Shown piece after piece: positions 7,265 through 17,300 of a stretch of DNA of 17,371 nt. The position numbers were made by a program, and so were the translations under genes. How positions within the stretch are numbered: the first letter of the stretch is position 1; every line of letters begins with the position of its first letter. Source of the stretch: DATILL01 sp035476575. Its GTDB lineage: Bacteria > Actinomycetota > Actinomycetes > Mycobacteriales > JACQDL01. Location: positions 1 to 17,371 of the forward strand of contig DATILL010000027.1 of the NCBI GenBank assembly GCA_035476575.1. The letters are read 5' to 3'. The notes beneath the pieces were generated by a model. That model saw only the letters and a program-made list of their open reading frames with translations. It had not been told where the DNA came from and did no database searches.

Positions 7265-8146
7265 GTGCCGACCACCAAGCAGCGGCGACAGACCGCCCGC
7301 CGCCGACTCGAGCGCCAGCTCCTCCGGCGGGCCGAGGCGGCCCGCAAGCAGCGAGTCCGCTACCTGGCGATCGGCGCGATGCTCTCGGTGCTGTTGGTGG
7401 TGGGTGCGGTGTGGCTCATCGTCGCCAAGGTCGGCGGCACCGACCAGGCCGCCCCGCGGCCGACCGCCCAGCCCAGCGCATCGACCAAGCCGACCGCGGC
7501 GCCGATCGCGACCCGGACGTTCAGCAAGGCCAAGCGGGCGCCGCGGCAGACCCTCGGCCCGTGCCGGTACGCCGAGACCGCGCAGAGCCTGCGGTCGCCC
7601 TACACCAGGGACGTCGGCCTGCCGCCGGACCCGGCCCGGACGCCCACTACCGGCACCGAGAAGCTGGCTCTGGCCACCACCCAGGGCGCTGTCGTGATCA
7701 CGCTGGACCGGGCCAAGGCGCCGTGCGCGGTGCAGAGCCTCGGCTACCTCGCGTCGAAGCGGTTCTACGACGGCAGCCCGTGCCACCGGATGTCGACGTC
7801 CGCCAGCCTGAGCATGCTGCAGTGCGGCGACCCGTCCGGCACCGGGCAGGGCGGGCCGACGTACAACCTGCGGCAGGAGGTCGCCAAGACCGCCAGGTAC
7901 GCCAAGGGTGTCGTGGCGATGGCGAACACCGGCCAGCCGAACAGCACTGGCAGCCAGTTCTTCCTGATCTTCGCCGACTCCCAGCTCTCGCCGGACTACA
8001 GCATCGTGGGCACGGTGACCACCGGGATGGACGTGCTGGAGAAGATCCGCGCGGCCGGTGACGACGGCAGCTTCGACCCGAGCCCCGGTGGCGGTAAGCC
8101 CATCCTCGGCGTCACCATCGGCACCGCCCGCGTCACCGCAGCCTGA
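7265..8146 (+). CDS. Membrane-anchored cyclophilin-type peptidyl-prolyl cis-trans isomerase
   Basis: 293 residues from GTG at 7265, seven bases after a strong GAGGAGG. The first 32 residues are very basic (KQRRQTARRRLERQLL), then one helix (about 33-55) should anchor the protein with its C-terminal part outside. A Pro/Thr/Ala linker leads to a cyclophilin domain (about 131-293). Landmarks are CHRM (163-166), LQCGDPSGTGQGGP (175-188), a central ANTGQPNSTGSQFFLIF, and DYSIVGTVTTGMDVLEKI. The loop between HR and QCGD is longer than in classical cyclophilin A and lacks its PGF Phe, as is usual for this actinobacterial subgroup, so isomerase activity is likely but not certain. This is the only plus-strand gene here; it diverges from the membrane protein gene and converges on rel. 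Confidence 0.93.
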   Translation: MPTTKQRRQTARRRLERQLLRRAEAARKQRVRYLAIGAMLSVLLVVGAVWLIVAKVGGTDQAAPRPTAQPSASTKPTAAPIATRTFSKAKRAPRQTLGPCRYAETAQSLRSPYTRDVGLPPDPARTPTTGTEKLALATTQGAVVITLDRAKAPCAVQSLGYLASKRFYDGSPCHRMSTSASLSMLQCGDPSGTGQGGPTYNLRQEVAKTARYAKGVVAMANTGQPNSTGSQFFLIFADSQLSPDYSIVGTVTTGMDVLEKIRAAGDDGSFDPSPGGGKPILGVTIGTARVTAA

Positions 8147-8155
8147 CTCTCGGGT

Positions 8156-8213
8156 CGATCATCGACTTGTGGTCGTAAATAAAGATCAACTAGCGACAAC
8201 AACTCGATGATCG
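8156..8213. terminator. Long imperfect palindrome between convergent genes, likely bidirectional terminator
   Basis: CGATCATCGA (8156-8165) and TCGATGATCG (8204-8213) pair perfectly. After one C/C mismatch, TTGTGGTCG (8167-8175) and CGACAACAA (8194-8202) pair at eight of nine positions. The result is a roughly 20-bp stem with an AT-rich 18-base loop. It is centred between the cyclophilin stop (8146) and the rel stop (8247), where a shared terminator is expected. The AT-rich loop is unlike its surroundings, so a dispersed intergenic repeat is an alternative. Confidence 0.65.
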
Positions 8214-8244
8214 TCGGGAAGGGGTGCGGGAAGGGTGGGAGCCC

Positions 8245-10910
<2,666 letters not shown>

Positions 10911-10914
<4 letters not shown>

Positions 10915-10930
10915 GGTTCAGCATGGTTCG
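10911..10930. repeat. Tandem 10-bp duplication at the apt-rel junction
   Basis: GCATGGTTCA (10911-10920) and GCATGGTTCG (10921-10930) are adjacent copies differing at the last base. On the minus strand each copy contains an ATG, at 10924 and 10914. The two ATGs are in different frames; only the one at 10914 is in frame with Rel. The other opens a 28-codon frame ending at TAG 10838-10840. Confidence 0.7.
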
Positions 10931-10943
10931 GCTGGCCTGCCGG

Positions 10944-11492
10944 TCAGACGGTGAGCACGGCGTGCAGCCCGGCGCCGTCCGCGCCGAGCCTGGACCGCCC
11001 GCCCAGCAGGGACAGCTCGATGATCACCGACAGGCCAGCCACGGTGCCACCAGCCCGCCGGACCAGGTCCGCCGTGGCGGCCAGGGTCCCACCGGTGGCC
11101 AGCACGTCGTCGACCACCAGCACCCGCCGGCCCGTGGCCCAGCCGGTGACCGGCATCTCGATCGTCGCCTCGCCGTACTCCAGGGTGTACGACGCCCCGA
11201 GCACCGGGCCGGGCAGCTTGCCCGCCTTGCGGACCGGCAGCACCCCGACCCGCGCGGCGTAGGCGACGGCCGCGGCCAGCAGGAACCCACGCGCCTCCAC
11301 CCCGGCGACCAGGTCGAACCCGGAGAGCGCGTGGGCGCGGACCACCTCGTCGGCCACCGCGGCGAAGACTGGCCCATCGGCGAGCAGCGGCGTGATGTCC
11401 TTGAAGGTCACGCCCGGCCGAGGGAAGTCCGGCACGTCGCGGATGCGGGCCGCGACCAGCCCCGCCACGTCACCATCAGCACCGTCAACCAT
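10944..11492 (-). CDS. apt: Adenine phosphoribosyltransferase
   Basis: 182 residues, normal for Apt. It converts adenine and PRPP to AMP and pyrophosphate in purine salvage. The N-terminal part has the family segment IRDVPDFPRPGVTFKDITPLL (about 17-37). GVEARGF follows at about 64-70. The PRPP-binding motif is VLVVDDVLATGGT (124-136). The ATG at 11492 has only a weak purine stretch (GAGA) upstream; a GTG at codon 9 is an alternative. Placement between secF and rel is the conserved actinobacterial order, and linkage of purine salvage to (p)ppGpp metabolism fits, since both draw on purine nucleotides. Confidence 0.95.
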   Translation of the reverse strand: MVDGADGDVAGLVAARIRDVPDFPRPGVTFKDITPLLADGPVFAAVADEVVRAHALSGFDLVAGVEARGFLLAAAVAYAARVGVLPVRKAGKLPGPVLGASYTLEYGEATIEMPVTGWATGRRVLVVDDVLATGGTLAATADLVRRAGGTVAGLSVIIELSLLGGRSRLGADGAGLHAVLTV

Positions 11493-11547
11493 CAGCCACG
11501 TCTCGCCCCGGCTGGCGCGGTCGCAGCCGAGGGCCGCGGCCAGGAAC

Positions 11548-11579
11548 GGCGGTGGCGCCCATCAGGGACGGCGCCCGCC
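11548..11579. terminator. GC-rich hairpin between secF and apt
   Basis: GGCGGTGGCGCC (11548-11559) can pair with GGCGCCCGCC (11570-11579), leaving about two bases of the first arm unpaired around a 10-base loop. A third GGCGCC occurs at 11586-11591, next to the secF stop. No T-tract follows, so partial termination or RNA stabilisation are equally possible. The 101-base gap 11493-11593 holds nothing else I recognise. Confidence 0.3.
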
Positions 11580-11593
11580 AGCGGCGGCGCCGG

Positions 11594-12775
11594 TCAGCGA
11601 CGGCGCTTGGCCTGCGGACGGCCGCCACCCTTCTTCCGGGCCTGCGGCCGTCCACTGCCGCTCTTCTTGGGCTGCGGCCGGGCGCCCGGCCGCGGTGTCG
11701 TGCTGGCCACCGCGGGCACCGGCACCGGCTCGGACCCGCCGGCCTCCGTGACGTCGGCCGCGACCGCCTCGCCGGGCTCGGCGCCGGGCTCGACCTTCGC
11801 CTTGGCCGGCCCGCCGGTCCGCTTGGCCAGCACCCGCTTGCGCAGCGAGACGTAGGCCGGCTCGCGCTCCTTCAGGTCGGCCACAATCGGCGTGGCGATG
11901 AAGATCGACGAGTAGGCGCCGGCGGCCAGCCCGACGAACAACACCAGGGCCAGGTCCTTCAGCGTGCCCACGCCGAGCAACCCGGCGCCGACGAACAGCA
12001 GCCCGGCCACCGGCAGCAGCGCGATCAGCGAGGTGTTGATGGACCGCATCAGGGTCTGGTTGACCGCCAGGTTGGCCGCCTCGGAGTAGGTCTGCCGGGT
12101 GCTGCCGAGGATGCCACGGGTGTTCTCCGTGACCTTGTCGAAGACCACCACGGTGTCGTACAGGGAGAAACCGAGGATGGTGAGCAGGCCGACCACGGTC
12201 GATGGGGTGACCTCGAAGCCGACCACGGAGTAAACACCGGCGGCCAGCACGAGGTCGTGCAGCAGCGCCACAATCGCGCCGATCGCCATCTTCGGCTCGA
12301 ACCGGAGGGCGATGAACACGCATACGGCGACGAGGAAGACGACCAGCGCGATCAACGCCTTCTTGGTGATCTCACGTCCCCACGACGAGCTGACCGAGCT
12401 GACGTTGACCTTCTTGGCATCCAGCCCGAACCGTTTGGCCACCGCGGTCTGGATCTCGCTCTGTTGCTCTGGCGTGGTCAGCGCGGCCTTGATCAGCACC
12501 CGCCGCTGGGCGCCGGCACCGACGTACTGCCTGGTCTCCACCGACGGTCCGGCGCTGCGCACCGCCTGCTCGGCCGCGTCTAGGTCGATGTTGGCGGACT
12601 CGATCAGGATCGTCGTCCCACCGCGGAACTCGATGCCGTAGTTGAAGCCGCGTAGAACGATGCTCAGCAGGCAGATCAGCAGCAGCACGCCGGAGATGGC
12701 GTACCACCGCTTGCGGTTGCCGATGAAGTCGTAGTGGACATCGCCGCGGTAGAGGCGACCAGCGAGAGACGACAC
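11594..12775 (-). CDS. secF: Protein translocase subunit SecF
   Basis: 393 residues from GTG 12775, which has AAGGAG nine bases upstream overlapping the secD stop (TAAGGAG). SecF works with SecD in the membrane, using the proton gradient to help proteins exit the SecYEG channel. The N-terminal motif YDFIGNRKRWY leads into helix 1. FNYGIEFRGGT marks the start of the periplasmic domain. Helices 2-6 include the conserved GFSLYDTVVVFDKVTEN and the Asn/Leu-rich MRSINTSLIALLP. From about residue 319 a 75-residue cytoplasmic tail departs from the usual family end. It is Ala/Pro/Glu-rich, then highly basic with three tandem 10-residue repeats (364-393). Confidence 0.96.
   Translation of the reverse strand: MSSLAGRLYRGDVHYDFIGNRKRWYAISGVLLLICLLSIVLRGFNYGIEFRGGTTILIESANIDLDAAEQAVRSAGPSVETRQYVGAGAQRRVLIKAALTTPEQQSEIQTAVAKRFGLDAKKVNVSSVSSSWGREITKKALIALVVFLVAVCVFIALRFEPKMAIGAIVALLHDLVLAAGVYSVVGFEVTPSTVVGLLTILGFSLYDTVVVFDKVTENTRGILGSTRQTYSEAANLAVNQTLMRSINTSLIALLPVAGLLFVGAGLLGVGTLKDLALVLFVGLAAGAYSSIFIATPIVADLKEREPAYVSLRKRVLAKRTGGPAKAKVEPGAEPGEAVAADVTEAGGSEPVPVPAVASTTPRPGARPQPKKSGSGRPQARKKGGGRPQAKRRR
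11597..11686 (-). repeat. Three 30-bp coding repeats at the 3' end of secF
   Basis: The last 30 codons of secF encode three consecutive 10-residue units, GARPQPKKSG, SGRPQARKKG and GGRPQAKRRR. RPQ recurs at an exact 10-residue period, each time followed by a basic cluster. The corresponding DNA repeats are similar but diverged, suggesting tandem duplication followed by drift. Confidence 0.75.
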
Positions 12776-12788
12776 GGCCCTGAGCTCC

Positions 12789-14399
12789 TTAGCGGGACGC
12801 GGCGCCGGCCGGCGCCAGGGTCTTCTTCCGGACCGCGCCAAGACCGGAGAACCGGGGCGAGGTGAACGCCCGGCTGCGCGCGGCCACCGCGATCAGCGGG
12901 TGGGTGAACAGGAACACCACCACCAGGTCGAGCACGGTGGACAGGCCGAGGGTGAACGCGAAACCCTTCACGTCGCCGGCCGCGAGGTAGTAGAGGATCG
13001 CCGCGGCCAGGAAGGACACCGCGTCCGCGGACAGGATCGTCCGCCGCGCCCGCACCCAGGCCCGGGGCACCGCCGAGCGCGCCGATCTGCCCTCCCGGAT
13101 CTCGTCCTTGAGCCGTTCGAAGAACACCACGAACGAGTCGGCCGTGATGCCGACCGCGACGATGAAGCCGGCCACCCCGGCCAGGGTCAGGGCGAAGCCG
13201 ATCTGGTTGCCGAGCACGACCAGGAAGCCGTAGGTCAGCAGCCCGGAGACCACCAGGCTGGCGATGGTGACGAAGCCGAGCATCCGGTAGTACAGCAGCG
13301 AGTAGAGCACCACCAGGACCAGCCCGATACCGCCGGCCAGCAGGCCCGCCTTGAGCTGGTCGGTGCCGAGCGTCGGGGAGATCGTCTGCGCCGTCTCCTG
13401 GGTGAAGGTCAGCGGCAGCGCGCCGTACTTCAGCACGTCGGCCAGGTCGGTCGCGGACTTCTGGTCGAAGTTGCCGGTGATCTGGGTCGCCCCGTTGATC
13501 GCGCTCTGGATGGCCGGTGCCGACACCACCTTGTCGTCGAGGGTGAAGGCCACCTGCTTGCCGACGTTCGCGGCGGTGTACGTGGACCAGATCGTCTGGC
13601 CGGTCGACCGGAGCTCGAGCGAGACGCGCCACCGGGCGTCGTTCTGGTCCGGCCCCTGCGCCGTGGCCGTGGCGACCTCGGTGCCCTCGAACAGCGCCTT
13701 GTCCAGCAGGTACTTGAACTGCTTGTCCTTGCTGCAGGCGGCGATCGGCTGGTCCGGCTTGGAGGTCTGCTGGGCGCCCTTGTCGCAGTTCAGCGCGGTG
13801 AGCATCGTAAGCTGGGTCGGGGTGGCACCTGGGTAGAGGCTGGCGTCCCCCGGCACGCTCGGTGTGGGTTTGGGTACGGTGGGCGGCCTCGGCGTCGTGG
13901 TCGGTGCCAGCGCCGGTGGCACCGGCCGGCCCCGCGGTGACGGGCTGGTGGTCGGCGTGCCTTTCGAGGTGGCCGGCGACGGGGGCGTGGTGGTGATGGG
14001 CGCACCAGCGGCCGGCGTGATCGGGTAGACCTGGGTCACCGGCCGGAACCGCAGCAACGCGGTCTGGGCCAGGTTCTTGACCTGCTCGCCGTCCTCGCCG
14101 GGCGCGGAGATGACGATGTGCTGGTCGCCTTCGGTGACCACCTCGGCGGACTGCACGCCGGTGTTGTTGACCCGGTCGGAGATGATCTGGCGGGCCTTGT
14201 CCAGCGACTCCTTGGACGGCGGGGCGCCGGTGTCGGTCTTGGCGGTCAGCGTGACCGTCGTACCGCCCTTGAGGTCCAGCCCGAGCTTCGGCGCGTGCGA
14301 CGTGCCGGTGAAGAACGCCAGGGCGTACAGGATCACCAGGGTCGCCAGCAGCGCAAGGAAGTAGCGTCCGGCGCGCGGCTGTGCCTGCGGTGCGGCCAC
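12789..14399 (-). CDS. secD: Protein translocase subunit SecD
   Basis: 536 residues from GTG 14399 with GAGGAG eleven bases upstream. Helix 1 is about residues 13-31, followed directly by the SecD motif LGLDLKGGT (39-47) and the large extracytoplasmic domain. The C-terminal half has five further helices with the conserved NQIGFALTLAGVAGFIVAVG and ADSFVVFFERLKDE. An insert of about 55 residues (129-184), almost entirely Pro, Thr, Ser and Ala, lies in the extracytoplasmic domain between RFRPVTQVYP and DASLYPGATPTQL. It is probably disordered and exposed at the cell envelope. The gene is 13 bases upstream of secF and clearly co-translated with it. Confidence 0.96.
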   Translation of the reverse strand: MAAPQAQPRAGRYFLALLATLVILYALAFFTGTSHAPKLGLDLKGGTTVTLTAKTDTGAPPSKESLDKARQIISDRVNNTGVQSAEVVTEGDQHIVISAPGEDGEQVKNLAQTALLRFRPVTQVYPITPAAGAPITTTPPSPATSKGTPTTSPSPRGRPVPPALAPTTTPRPPTVPKPTPSVPGDASLYPGATPTQLTMLTALNCDKGAQQTSKPDQPIAACSKDKQFKYLLDKALFEGTEVATATAQGPDQNDARWRVSLELRSTGQTIWSTYTAANVGKQVAFTLDDKVVSAPAIQSAINGATQITGNFDQKSATDLADVLKYGALPLTFTQETAQTISPTLGTDQLKAGLLAGGIGLVLVVLYSLLYYRMLGFVTIASLVVSGLLTYGFLVVLGNQIGFALTLAGVAGFIVAVGITADSFVVFFERLKDEIREGRSARSAVPRAWVRARRTILSADAVSFLAAAILYYLAAGDVKGFAFTLGLSTVLDLVVVFLFTHPLIAVAARSRAFTSPRFSGLGAVRKKTLAPAGAASR

Positions 14400-14420
14400 G
14401 GGTTGTCGATCTCCTCACCT

Positions 14421-14478
14421 CATCGCGCCTGCCGGGGCGGGCGCGGAACGTTCGCTGTCAGTATGGCCCGTCGCGATG
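14421..14478. repeat. Inverted repeat in the yajC-secD gap
   Basis: CATCGCG (14421-14427) and CGCGATG (14472-14478) are perfect complements with a 44-base loop. The loop contains a further GGGC/GCCC pairing and the small palindrome GAACGTTC. It lies in the 94-base gap between the yajC stop and the secD start and could be a weak attenuating or stabilising structure, or chance in GC-rich DNA. Confidence 0.25.
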
Positions 14479-14493
14479 CCGGCCCCTGGCTGC

Positions 14494-14826
14494 CTAGCCC
14501 GGGTCGGCGTCCGGCCGACGGGCCTCCGCCTCAGCCCCGCCGGGCAGCTCCCCACCGGGCTCGCCGGCCAGCTGCGGGACCTCGCGGATCGCCGCCTTCG
14601 CCCAGGTGGTCACCACGCCGGGCGCAACCTCGAGCTCGACGGTGCCGGCGTCGATCCCGACCACCCGGCCGTACAGCCCGGAGGACGTCATCACCTCGGT
14701 GCCGACGGTGAGCGCGTCCTGGACCTGCGCGACCCGCCGCATCTCCCGGTTGCGCATCCGGGCCGGCAGCAGGATCAGCAGGGCGAAGGCCAAGGCGAAC
14801 AGCAGGAGCGGGATGAAAGCCCTCAC
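14494..14826 (-). CDS. yajC: Preprotein translocase accessory protein YajC
   Basis: 110 residues from GTG 14826, with GAGGAT nine bases upstream. A single N-terminal helix (about 3-22) is followed by the family pattern RNREMRRVAQVQDALTVGTEVMTSSGLYGRVV, and by a beta-rich cytoplasmic segment ending near WAKAAIREV. The last 20 residues are acidic and Pro/Gly-rich. YajC associates with SecDF and its position just upstream of secD is the conserved order. Confidence 0.93.
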   Translation of the reverse strand: MRAFIPLLLFALAFALLILLPARMRNREMRRVAQVQDALTVGTEVMTSSGLYGRVVGIDAGTVELEVAPGVVTTWAKAAIREVPQLAGEPGGELPGGAEAEARRPDADPG

Positions 14827-14896
14827 GAGATGCTGATCCTCACGGGTGTGGGAGCGGGCGGGGTTGGGGAGCCGGGGCAGGTCTGTGGGGATGGTA

Positions 14897-14922
14897 CGGC
14901 CGGCGGGAGTGTAGACCGGCCG
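14897..14922. terminator. 7-bp hairpin in the ruvB-yajC gap
   Basis: CGGCCGG (14897-14903) and CCGGCCG (14916-14922) form a perfect stem with a 12-base loop. The loop holds TACACT on the minus strand (14908-14913), a TANNNT hexamer that could be the -10 of a yajC promoter. The structure may therefore end ruvCAB transcripts, mark a promoter, or both. The rest of the 143-base gap shows nothing recognisable apart from a G-rich stretch on the plus strand. Confidence 0.35.
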
Positions 14923-14969
14923 CCCAGCCTACGCCGAAGGAACGAGACGAGACCGTAGCGGAGTTCCGC

Positions 14970-16052
14970 TCAGCCGGTGTCGAACAGGGTCGGTGGGCCT
15001 GGTGGGGCCGGCAGGCCTGGCAGGCCCGGCCTGGCCGGCGGGGCCAGCCCGAGGTGCCGCCAGGCCGCGGGCGTGGCCACCCGGCCGCGCGGCGTCCGGG
15101 CCAGCAGCCCGGCCCGGACCAGGAACGGCTCGGCCACCTCCTCCACGGTCTGCGCCTCCTCCCCCACCGCGACGGCGAGCGTGCTCACCCCGACCGGCCC
15201 GCCGCCGAACCGGCGCACCAGCGCGTCCAGCACCGCCCGGTCCAGCCGGTCCAGACCGAGGTCGTCCACGTCGTACACCGCCAACGCGGCCTGGGCGACG
15301 TCCCGGTCGATCACCCCGTCGGCCCGCACCTCGGCGTAGTCGCGGACCCGGCGGAGCAGCCGGTTGGCGATCCGGGGCGTGCCACGGGACCGGCCGGCGA
15401 TCTCGTCGGCCCCCTCGGCGCGCAGCGGGATGCCGAGCAGCCCGGCGCTGCGGTCCAGCACCCGCTCCAGCTCGGCCGGCTCGTAGAAGTCCATGTGCGC
15501 GGTGAAGCCGAACCGGTCCCGCAGCGGCCCGGTCAGCAGCCCGGCCCGGGTGGTGGCGCCGACCAGGGTGAACGCCGCCACGTCCAGCGGGATCGCGGTC
15601 GCGCCCGGCCCCTTGCCGACGATGACGTCGACCCGGAAGTCCTCCATCGCGACGTAGAGCAGCTCCTCGGCCGGCCGGGCGATCCGGTGGATCTCGTCGA
15701 TGAAGAGGACGTCGCCCTCGGCCAGGTTGGACAGCATCGCGGCCAGGTCGCCGGCGCGTTCGATGGCCGGGCCGCTGGTCACCCGGATGGCGCTGCCCAG
15801 CTCGGCCGCGATGATCATGGCCAGGCTCGTCTTGCCGAGACCGGGCGGGCCGGACAGCAGCACGTGGTCCGGTGGCCGGCGGCGGCGCAACGCGGACTCC
15901 AGCACCAGGCCGAGCTGCTCGCGGACCCTGGCCTGGCCGACGAACTCGGCCAGCCTGCGCGGCCGCAGCGACTGCTCGACGTCGCACTCATCAACCGCGG
16001 CGTACGGCGAGACCAGCTCCTCCCCCGACGCCTCGCCCGGTGCCTCGCTCAT
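14970..16052 (-). CDS. ruvB: Holliday junction branch migration ATPase RuvB
   Basis: 360 residues. RuvB hexamers drive branch migration of Holliday junctions together with RuvA. Walker A is GPPGLGKTS (68-76) and Walker B is VLFIDE (115-120). GATTRAGLLTGPLRDRFG and SRGTPRIANRLLRRVRDY supply the sensor and arginine-finger regions. The C-terminal winged-helix domain contains TPRGR. The last 25 residues are Pro/Gly/Leu-rich and end FDTG. The ATG at 16052 overlaps the ruvA stop as ATGA. Confidence 0.97.
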   Translation of the reverse strand: MSEAPGEASGEELVSPYAAVDECDVEQSLRPRRLAEFVGQARVREQLGLVLESALRRRRPPDHVLLSGPPGLGKTSLAMIIAAELGSAIRVTSGPAIERAGDLAAMLSNLAEGDVLFIDEIHRIARPAEELLYVAMEDFRVDVIVGKGPGATAIPLDVAAFTLVGATTRAGLLTGPLRDRFGFTAHMDFYEPAELERVLDRSAGLLGIPLRAEGADEIAGRSRGTPRIANRLLRRVRDYAEVRADGVIDRDVAQAALAVYDVDDLGLDRLDRAVLDALVRRFGGGPVGVSTLAVAVGEEAQTVEEVAEPFLVRAGLLARTPRGRVATPAAWRHLGLAPPARPGLPGLPAPPGPPTLFDTG

Positions 16053-16657
16053 GGCCGGCCCAGCAGCCGCAGGGCGGACCGCAGCAGCGCCGGCACGTCG
16101 GTGCTCTGGCCCGCCTGGTCCGCCACCGCCTCAACCGCCTCGTCCGCCTCCCGGGCCGACCAGCCGAGGCCGACCAGCGCCTGCCGGACCTGGTCCCGCC
16201 ACGGCTGGACCGGGGTGACGGCCCCGGGCTCGACCCCGGGCACCCCCGCGTCGCAGACCGGGCCGATCCGGTCCCGCAGCTCGACCACCAGCCGCTCGGC
16301 CCCTTTCTTGCCGATGCCCGGCACTCGGATGAGGGTGCGCACGTCGCCGCTCACGATCGCCAGCCGGGCCTCGGCCGGCGGCAGCACGCCCAGAATCGCC
16401 TGGGCCAGCCGCGGCCCGACCCCGCTCGCCGTCTGCAGCAGCTCGAACAGGCTGCGCTCGTCGTCGTCCGCGAAGCCGTAGAGGGTGAGCGAGTCCTCCC
16501 GCACCACGAGGCTGGTGGCCAGCCGGGCCGGCTCCCCCACCCGCAGCCGGGCCAGCGTGCCGGGTGTGCACTGCACCGACAGCCCGATCCCGCCGACCTC
16601 GACGACCACGCCGTCCGGGGCGAGGGCGACCACCGGCCCGCGCACGCTCGCGATCAT
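16049..16657 (-). CDS. ruvA: Holliday junction branch migration protein RuvA
   Basis: 202 residues, standard length. It binds four-way junctions as a tetramer and loads RuvB. Domain I is an OB fold beginning MIASVRGPVVAL and running to TLYGFADDDERSLFELL. Domain II has two helix-hairpin-helix motifs, SGVGPRLAQAIL and PGIGKKGAERLVVEL. Domain III (about 150-202), which contacts RuvB, has ALVGLGWSAREADEAV. The ATG at 16657 overlaps the ruvC stop as ATGA and has GGAG six bases upstream. Confidence 0.96.
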   Translation of the reverse strand: MIASVRGPVVALAPDGVVVEVGGIGLSVQCTPGTLARLRVGEPARLATSLVVREDSLTLYGFADDDERSLFELLQTASGVGPRLAQAILGVLPPAEARLAIVSGDVRTLIRVPGIGKKGAERLVVELRDRIGPVCDAGVPGVEPGAVTPVQPWRDQVRQALVGLGWSAREADEAVEAVADQAGQSTDVPALLRSALRLLGRP

Positions 16658-17223
16658 CGCCGGCTCCGGGGCGGGACCGACCGCGACTCGACGTCTGCCA
16701 GCGCCGCCGCCAGCCGCGCCTGCGCCGCCCCGCGCCACACCTGGCAGACCGCCAGCGCCAGGGCGTCGGCCGCATCCGCCGGCCGCGGTGCCGCGGGCAG
16801 CCGGAGGATCTTCGTCACCATCGCCGTCACCTGCGCCTTGTCGGCCCGGCCGGAGCCGGTCACCGCGGCCTTGACCTCGCTCGGCGTGTGCAGCGCGACC
16901 GGCACGCCGGCCCGGGTCGCGGCCAGGATGGCGACCGCCGCGGCCTGTGCGGTGCCCATCACCGTACGCACGTTGTGCTGGCTGAACACCCGCTCCACCG
17001 CCACCGTGTCCGGCTGGTACTCGGTCAGCCAGCGCTCGATCTCCTCCTCGATCGCCAGCAGCCGCGCCGCGATGTCCTCGTCCGCGCCGGTGCGGATCAC
17101 ACCGGTGGCGACGAGACTCGGCGGCCTTCCGGGCACGCCGTCGACCACCCCGAGGCCGCAGCGCGTGAGGCCGGGGTCGACGCCGAGGACACGGGACGAC
17201 GGGCGCGCGGTGTAAAGGGTCAC
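16654..17223 (-). CDS. ruvC: Crossover junction endodeoxyribonuclease RuvC
   Basis: 189 residues from GTG 17223. RuvC cuts Holliday junctions symmetrically after RuvAB migration. The four metal-binding acidic residues are present: D16 (VLGVDPGLT), E77 (VAVERVF), D150 and D153 (ADAADALALAV). K129 in RADKAQV is also conserved. AGGTG six bases upstream supports this start; the GTG at 17232, three codons earlier, has no such site. The N-terminus is about ten residues longer than in many relatives. First gene of ruvC-ruvA-ruvB and under a LexA box. Confidence 0.95.
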   Translation of the reverse strand: MTLYTARPSSRVLGVDPGLTRCGLGVVDGVPGRPPSLVATGVIRTGADEDIAARLLAIEEEIERWLTEYQPDTVAVERVFSQHNVRTVMGTAQAAAVAILAATRAGVPVALHTPSEVKAAVTGSGRADKAQVTAMVTKILRLPAAPRPADAADALALAVCQVWRGAAQARLAAALADVESRSVPPRSRR

Positions 17224-17265
17224 CAAGCACACCTGGTCATCACGCGGACCATCCGATCATCAGCT

Positions 17266-17283
17266 AGCGAACATCTGTTCGCT
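17266..17283. promoter_or_regulatory. LexA binding site (SOS box) upstream of ruvCAB
   Basis: AGCGAAC-ATCT-GTTCGCT is a perfect palindrome with 7-bp arms around four bases and contains the actinobacterial LexA core GAAC-N4-GTTC. It lies 43 bases upstream of the ruvC start, next to a candidate -10, where bound LexA would block transcription. Induction of ruvCAB by DNA damage is expected. Confidence 0.9.
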
Positions 17284-17286
17284 GAA

Positions 17287-17292
17287 ACACTA
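17287..17292 (-). promoter_or_regulatory. Candidate -10 of the ruvC promoter
   Basis: TAGTGT on the minus strand is a TANNNT hexamer three bases upstream of the LexA palindrome, so transcription would start inside the operator. No strong -35 is visible 17-18 bases further upstream. Confidence 0.4.
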
Positions 17293-17300
17293 CCGTGTCC

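Noticed and set aside
14446..14453. GAACGTTC as a second LexA site before secD
   Set aside because: The half-sites are directly adjacent without the required four-base spacer.
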